Positions 7,093-11,776 of a DNA stretch of 11,776 nt are shown piece by piece. Position 1 is the first letter of the stretch. Each line of letters starts with the position of its first letter. The notes below the pieces were generated by a model. That model searched no databases and had not been told where the DNA came from. It worked only from the letters and a program-made list of their open reading frames with translations. Source of the stretch: Tannerellaceae bacterium (GTDB lineage: Bacteria > Bacteroidota > Bacteroidia > Bacteroidales > Tannerellaceae); assembly GCA_031265595.1 (NCBI GenBank), contig JAISCM010000124.1:1-11776 (forward strand), given 5' to 3'. Made by a program: the position numbers and the translations under genes.

Positions 7093-8019
7093 ATGAAGAA
7101 AGAAACACTATATAAGTTTTTTGAAGGCCTTGCTTCTTTGGAAGAAGAGAAACAGATCCACGTCTGGATGGAAGCCTCTCCGGAGAATGAACAAACTTTA
7201 TATAAAGAACGTAAGCTATTTGATGCAATTACCTTACTTGCTCAGACTAACGATAAGAAAAACAGTAGCCGCCAACGTAGCCTTGTGATGGAATGGCTGA
7301 AAATAGCCGCTGCCGTTTTCGTAACGATAGCTCTTGGCGCGCTCTATATGAATTACCGGGAATCGCCGGCCCCTGTAGCGATGCAGTCTGTCACTGTCCC
7401 GGCAGGGCAACGGGTGAGTATCTCCTTGCCGGACGGAACGAATGTATGGCTGAATGCCCGGTCGGAACTGAAATATCCGGTTTCATTCAACCAAAAAGAG
7501 CGCCGCCTGTACCTCGACGGGGAAGCCTATTTTGAAGTGAAAGAAGACAAAGGAAAGCCCTTTATCGTCAGCGCCGGCCAAGGTAGTGTGGAAGCATTAG
7601 GTACAGCCTTCAATCTGGAAGCCTACAGCGAAAAAGGCGATTTTGAAACAACCGTGATGAGTGGGCGGGTAAAGGTTGCATCGGCAGACAATAAAGAAGC
7701 CGTCTACCTCTCGTCCGATAATAAAGCCTCTTTAAAAGGAGACCGCTTCACGATAGAAAAGGTAGACGACTACATTGAATACCGCTGGATAGAAGGACTG
7801 ATCTGCTTCAAAAACGAACCATTCGCCGATATAATGAAAACATTCGAGAAATATTACGGCGCAATCATCGAAGTAAGAAACCAGGAAGTTCAGAAGTATA
7901 CATACACCGGAAAATTCAGGCATACCGATGGCATCGACTATGCCTTACGGGTATTGCAGCGGGATATTTACTTTACATTTTCGCGCGACGATGAGAATCA
8001 TATTATTTACATTGAATAA
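7093..8019 (+). CDS. FecR-family anti-sigma factor / transmembrane sensor
   Basis: A 308-residue inner-membrane protein that holds an ECF sigma factor inactive and relays a signal from an outer-membrane transporter. The N-terminal cytoplasmic part (1-65) would bind the sigma factor. A single membrane helix lies at about 68-87 (WLKIAAAVFVTIALGALYM). The periplasmic FecR domain (about 98-195) shows the hallmarks VTVPAGQRVSISLPDGTNVWLNA (read at 100-122), LYLDGEAYFEVK (139-150) and ALGTAFNLEAY (168-178). The C-terminal domain (about 235-308, with FADIMKTFEKYYGAIIEV) is of the DUF4974 type usual in Bacteroidetes. I chose the ATG at 7093, giving MKKETLYKFFEG; the frame stays open back to a GTG at 7009, but that extension runs through the direct repeat and looks non-coding. 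It precedes an STN-bearing SusC, as expected, but lacks an adjacent sigma gene. Confidence 0.93.
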   Translation: MKKETLYKFFEGLASLEEEKQIHVWMEASPENEQTLYKERKLFDAITLLAQTNDKKNSSRQRSLVMEWLKIAAAVFVTIALGALYMNYRESPAPVAMQSVTVPAGQRVSISLPDGTNVWLNARSELKYPVSFNQKERRLYLDGEAYFEVKEDKGKPFIVSAGQGSVEALGTAFNLEAYSEKGDFETTVMSGRVKVASADNKEAVYLSSDNKASLKGDRFTIEKVDDYIEYRWIEGLICFKNEPFADIMKTFEKYYGAIIEVRNQEVQKYTYTGKFRHTDGIDYALRVLQRDIYFTFSRDDENHIIYIE

Positions 8020-8184
8020 ATAGAGAGAAGAGAACCCTTGTTTGTTAACTAAAAAAACGTATTGCCTATGATAAAACAAAAGATCAGTTAAAAAAAATGC
8101 CGGTAAGCGTACCACCGCCTACCAGCATCCATCAACACAATTCAAAAAAATAAATCGTATTAATTTTCAAAACATTACAAAGAT
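8020..8184 (+). other. A-rich leader between fecR and the SusC gene
   Basis: This 165-base gap has no exact TAnnTTTG promoter box. It contains several A-runs and one GC-richer patch at 8099-8127 with the dyad GGTA-AGCG-TACC (8102-8113). Two tiny ATG frames lie in series: 8068-8091 (MIKQKIS) and 8097-8153 (MPVSVPPPTSIHQHNSKK). They may be chance. The transporter gene could be read from here by an ECF-type promoter or by read-through from fecR. Confidence 0.4.
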
Positions 8185-11100
8185 ATGGAAAATAAATCTT
8201 TGTCGAAAGGATATCGTTTGAAAAATCCTCGACTCACTCAAATCTTTAGAATTATGCGACTAACCACATTTCTACTAATGATCAGTATACTTTGCGCATA
8301 CGCAGAGAATACGCTTTCGCAGAATGCAAGAGTCAACATCAACAAGAAAAATGTTCAGTTGGATGAAATTCTGGCTGACATAGAAAGTCAAACCGACTAC
8401 CTGTTCATTTACAACAATTATGTAAATGTGAACCGTAGGGCATCGATCAAAGCTAAAGGCCAACCGGTGTCTGAAGTGTTAAAGAACCTCTTAGCCGATA
8501 CAGACGTTAATTATGTAATGGAAGGCACCCACATCCTGCTAAGCAAAAAAGCCGCTCCTGTGGTTCAGCAGGAAGAAGGCAGGCCGGTATCCGGAACTGT
8601 AACCGACATAAACGGAGAGCCTGTTATTGGCGCTAACGTAGTGGAAAAGGGAACGGCCAACGGTGTCATCACGGATGTAAACGGACGATTCAATCTGAGG
8701 GTTTTGCCAAATGCCATCCTGAATATTTCCTATATCGGTTATATAACAAGAGAGATAGCGACTGGCAGCCAACAAACAACGTTCACGATAGAATTGGCCG
8801 AAGACGCTAAAACCCTTGACGAGGTGGTTGTGATCGGTTATGGCGTGGTGAGGAAATCAGACCTGACAGGCTCGATTTCCGGCATTGCCAACAGCCAATT
8901 CCAGAGCCAGCCGCTTTCACGGGTAGACGATATTCTGAAAGGACGGGTTCCGGGCGCTACGGTCATCACCAATTCGGGCTCGCCAGATCAGAGCATATCG
9001 GTACGTATCCGGGGCGCCAATTCGATTTATGGAGGAAACGATCCTTTGTATATCATCGACGGCGTGCCTGCTCCTTCCCTGAATATCAACACCAGTGATA
9101 TTCAGTCTATCGAAGTATTGAAAGATGCTTCTGCAACGGCTATCTACGGTTCGCGCGGCGCCAATGGGGTAGTATTGGTAACTACCAGGCGCGGCGTAGA
9201 AGGCAAAACCCGGGTGATACTGGAAACGAATAATTCATGGTCGCAGCTTGCCAGGAAATACGATATGCTGAGCGCAGCCGATTTTGCCAGGTCTGTGAAC
9301 GAATGGCGAGGCAATGAAACGTTCAGCCAGGCGCAGATCTCCGACTTTGAAGCAGGACGTGCCGGAACGGATTGGCAGGATTTGATTTTCAGAACGGCTT
9401 ATTCTCAAAATCATAAATTAACGGTCTCCGGTGGGCTCAACAAAGTCCGTTACTTCATTTCGGGTAATTTTGAAGACAATCAGGGTATCCTTATCGAATC
9501 AAACATGCGGCGCTATGCCTTACGCTCGAATATCCAGGCGGATGCAACCGATTGGCTGAAAGTAGACCTGGATGTGAATGCGTACAGCAAAAAGACGTCG
9601 GGGATAAACGGTAAGACCGGTAATATCGGCAGCGCGCTGTCCGACGCTTTGATGTACAGCCCTACCACCAACCTGAAGGATGCGAGTGGAAACTGGGAGA
9701 AAGACAATATCGCCAGTATCATGGGTAATCCCTACGGACGATTGGTACAAAACCCAAGCGATGGAAGCAGCACCGGTGCAACCGCCAACCTGCAACTTAC
9801 ATTCCAACTGCCGGTAAAAGGATTAACCTTCAACGTACAAGGCGCGGCCACGTACGCTTCCGGCGCTTATTTCTACCTAAATTCCATGTCGCACAACCTC
9901 AGTGGTTCGAACGATGCAGGTAACACCCGGGAAGACAGTTGGGATCTATACAACCTGAATCAGTTGAACTATACCAATCAATGGGGCGATCACCGGCTCA
10001 CCGCCATGGTGGCAGGCGAATTTACGCAATGGACGTATGGCAAATTACAAGGCAGCACCCGGTCGTTACTTACCGAAAGCGTGGGATACTGGAACCTGGC
10101 GATGGGCTCTACGCCCGCTGTGAGCAATGAGTATAAAGAATCGGGGCTGACTTCCGTGTTCGGGCGAGGCATGTATTCGTATAAAGACCGCTATCTGCTT
10201 ACGGCAACGATCCGCCGGGATGGTTCTTCCAAATTCCAGGGTGAAAACAAATGGGGGAATTTCCCTTCCTTCTCTTTTGCCTGGCGTGCCTCCGAAGAAG
10301 AGTTTATCAAAAACCTGCAAGTGTTCGACAATCTGAAAGCCCGCGCCTCCTGGGGGATTACGGGTAATCAGTCCATCGGCGCTTTCGGAACGCTTGGGTT
10401 GCTGGCGCGGCAGTCGTCTACCTGGGGAGATCCCCGTGGCAATGCGTTGCCGGGATATGCCGTAGGCAATCCTTCCTCTCCGGATCTGACCTGGGAAAAA
10501 ACCTATCAATACGACCTGGGGCTGGATATGGGATTCTTCAATAACCGCCTGAGTGCAAGCCTCGACTGGTATCAGAAAAATACAAAGGATCTGCTGCTGC
10601 AAAAGCCCATTCCTTTATATGATGGAGGAGGAACAGCCTGGATGAACCTTGGAGAAGTGCGCAACCGGGGGATCGATATTCAGTTGAGCGGCGTCATTCT
10701 CCAAAGCAGAGACTGGAGATGGGAAAGCGTAATCAATTTCTCCTACAACCAGAATACCGTGATGGATCTGGGTGGCGAAGACAGAATATCTCCGGGATCG
10801 CAGATTGCCAACGGCGCAAGTATTAATTCGGCCGTGCTTGAAGTAGGGAAGCCCATGGGTTCTATACTCGGATATACCTGGCTGGGATTGTGGAAAACCT
10901 CCGAAGCCGACGAAGCGGCCAAATGGGGACAGCAACCGGGCGATAATCATTTTCAGGATTTCGACGGCAATTACACCCTCAATGCCGAAGACCTCAGCAT
11001 CATCGGAAAAGCCTTCCCCGATAAGATCGTAGGATGGAATAATACATTTAGCTGGAAGAGGCTGGATGTGAACGTAATGTTCCAGGGCGCCTTTGGTGCG

Positions 11101-11544
11101 GAACGCCTCAACTTAGGGCGCTACCTGATGAATCAGCCCAATAGCGACGTGAAGTGGATGACCGGCGCAGAAGGCTGGTTTAATCGCTGGACGGCCAGCA
11201 ACCAGGATACCTGGGTGCCCAATCCGTTCAGTACCTCCGTTAATCCCCACCTTGAATCGCAGCAATACCTGGAAAGCGCCGATTACCTGCGCTTAACGAA
11301 CCTCAGCGTATCCTATACGTTCCCCAAATCAATGATCAAAGTGTGCGACTTAACGCTTACGGCAAGCGGGCAAAACCTGGTTACTTTCACCAACTATAAA
11401 GGAGGCGACCCTGAAACAACCATGTCGAGCCTGGGCAAAGACGAAAGTACGAAACCGGCCAATTCGGACACCAATGCAGGTATAGATGCCATATCGTATC
11501 CGCAACCGCGTGCGTTCACGCTTGGCGCTAAGTTTTCATTTTAA
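8185..11544 (+). CDS. SusC/RagA-type TonB-dependent outer-membrane transporter with STN domain
   Basis: A 1119-residue outer-membrane transporter that imports oligosaccharides or peptides using TonB energy, with a SusD-type lid. Domains in order: a long n-region and signal helix (about 24-40, cleavage near AYA/EN); an STN signalling domain (about 48-120); a carboxypeptidase-regulatory-like beta domain (about 134-207, starting VSGTVTDINGEPVIGANV); a TonB box DEVVVIGYG (212-220); a plug (about 222-338) with the SusC hallmarks DPLYIIDGVP (286-295) and IEVLKDASATAIYGSRGAN (309-327); then a 22-strand barrel ending in ALGAKFSF-like LGAKFSF with the C-terminal Phe needed for barrel insertion. The STN domain is expected to contact the periplasmic part of FecR, encoded 165 bases upstream. 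The ATG at 8185 follows an A-rich leader and gives the usual extended N-terminus of this subgroup. No frameshift is visible. Substrate is not readable from sequence. Confidence 0.96.
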   Translation: MENKSLSKGYRLKNPRLTQIFRIMRLTTFLLMISILCAYAENTLSQNARVNINKKNVQLDEILADIESQTDYLFIYNNYVNVNRRASIKAKGQPVSEVLKNLLADTDVNYVMEGTHILLSKKAAPVVQQEEGRPVSGTVTDINGEPVIGANVVEKGTANGVITDVNGRFNLRVLPNAILNISYIGYITREIATGSQQTTFTIELAEDAKTLDEVVVIGYGVVRKSDLTGSISGIANSQFQSQPLSRVDDILKGRVPGATVITNSGSPDQSISVRIRGANSIYGGNDPLYIIDGVPAPSLNINTSDIQSIEVLKDASATAIYGSRGANGVVLVTTRRGVEGKTRVILETNNSWSQLARKYDMLSAADFARSVNEWRGNETFSQAQISDFEAGRAGTDWQDLIFRTAYSQNHKLTVSGGLNKVRYFISGNFEDNQGILIESNMRRYALRSNIQADATDWLKVDLDVNAYSKKTSGINGKTGNIGSALSDALMYSPTTNLKDASGNWEKDNIASIMGNPYGRLVQNPSDGSSTGATANLQLTFQLPVKGLTFNVQGAATYASGAYFYLNSMSHNLSGSNDAGNTREDSWDLYNLNQLNYTNQWGDHRLTAMVAGEFTQWTYGKLQGSTRSLLTESVGYWNLAMGSTPAVSNEYKESGLTSVFGRGMYSYKDRYLLTATIRRDGSSKFQGENKWGNFPSFSFAWRASEEEFIKNLQVFDNLKARASWGITGNQSIGAFGTLGLLARQSSTWGDPRGNALPGYAVGNPSSPDLTWEKTYQYDLGLDMGFFNNRLSASLDWYQKNTKDLLLQKPIPLYDGGGTAWMNLGEVRNRGIDIQLSGVILQSRDWRWESVINFSYNQNTVMDLGGEDRISPGSQIANGASINSAVLEVGKPMGSILGYTWLGLWKTSEADEAAKWGQQPGDNHFQDFDGNYTLNAEDLSIIGKAFPDKIVGWNNTFSWKRLDVNVMFQGAFGAERLNLGRYLMNQPNSDVKWMTGAEGWFNRWTASNQDTWVPNPFSTSVNPHLESQQYLESADYLRLTNLSVSYTFPKSMIKVCDLTLTASGQNLVTFTNYKGGDPETTMSSLGKDESTKPANSDTNAGIDAISYPQPRAFTLGAKFSF

Positions 11545-11582
11545 TAAATAGTTTAGTTGATAATCTTAAAAACAGGATAAAA

Positions 11583-11776
11583 ATGAAAAGGATTTATTTT
11601 TATTTTTGCTTACTGACCGTTGCCTTACTGGCAAGTTCATGTGAAGGTTTTCTTACAGAAGAACCCAAAGGTACGCTCACCTCGGAGACGTTGTTCATGG
11701 ATGAAAATGGCTTGGATATGGCAATCTCCGGTATATATACGCTCTTTGTCAGGACGGTAAACTCTACCGAATTTCA
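11583..11776 (+). CDS. SusD/RagB-like lipoprotein, 5' part only
   Basis: The first 64 codons of a SusD-type nutrient-binding lipoprotein, cut by the window end. The reading MKRIYFYFCLLTVALLASSC is a lipoprotein signal with lipobox ASSC and lipidated Cys20. It continues with EGFLTEEPKGTLTSETLF and DENGLDMAISGIYTLF, which match the usual start of SusD-like proteins (a conserved acidic-proline segment, then the first TPR-like helix). It begins 38 bases after the SusC stop, as in nearly all SusC/SusD pairs, and acts as the surface lid of that transporter. Confidence 0.9.
   Translation, partial: MKRIYFYFCLLTVALLASSCEGFLTEEPKGTLTSETLFMDENGLDMAISGIYTLFVRTVNSTEF

Noticed and set aside
10066..10602. 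A 178-codon open frame on the minus strand inside the SusC gene
   Set aside because: It is opposite the conserved barrel region of SusC and has no domain or credible start context.

Overview
The window looks like a Bacteroidales chromosome, probably a Parabacteroides- or Tannerella-like relative. This rests on a SusC/SusD outer-membrane pair with an STN domain, a FecR-type anti-sigma factor, a FecI-like ECF sigma factor, promoters of the Bacteroidetes form TAnnTTTG, A-rich start-codon leaders without strong Shine-Dalgarno sites, and lipoprotein signals typical of the phylum. The genus is an inference; no rRNA or other marker gene is present. No tRNA, CRISPR array, insertion sequence or phage gene was seen.

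Layout. Positions 1-280 are non-coding and hold a cluster of CTGAAAG repeats and two small hairpins. Positions 281-2383 (+) encode polyphosphate kinase 1. Positions 2486-4543 (+) encode an M49-family dipeptidyl peptidase III with a lipoprotein signal. Seven bases later, 4551-5117 (+) encodes an ECF sigma factor. Positions 5217-5759 (+) encode a small unrecognised lipoprotein-like protein behind two overlapping-scale promoter boxes. Tail to tail with it, 5774-6886 (-) encodes a secreted clan GH-A glycoside hydrolase. A 206-base divergent intergenic region (6887-7092) holds two minus-strand promoter boxes and two different pairs of direct repeats. Then follow, all on +, a FecR-family anti-sigma factor (7093-8019), a 165-base A-rich leader, a full-length SusC/RagA-type TonB-dependent transporter (8185-11544), and the first 64 codons of a SusD-like lipoprotein (from 11583, cut by the window end).

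How it fits together. FecR, the STN-bearing SusC and SusD form the core of a polysaccharide- or glycoprotein-utilisation locus controlled by trans-envelope signalling: a ligand in SusC is expected to signal through the STN domain to FecR, which releases an ECF sigma factor. The usual sigma gene directly before fecR is missing. The only sigma factor here lies about 2 kb upstream, in a tight pair with the DPP III gene and separated from fecR by the lipoprotein and glycosidase genes. The glycosidase is the best clue to substrate. Its family is recognisable by signature but its specificity is not known to me. The polyphosphate kinase is probably an unrelated housekeeping neighbour.

The parts most worth a second look are the separated sigma/anti-sigma pair, the paired direct repeats between the glycosidase and fecR, the glycosidase of uncertain family, and the lipoprotein-like protein with an odd N-terminus and a cysteine cluster.
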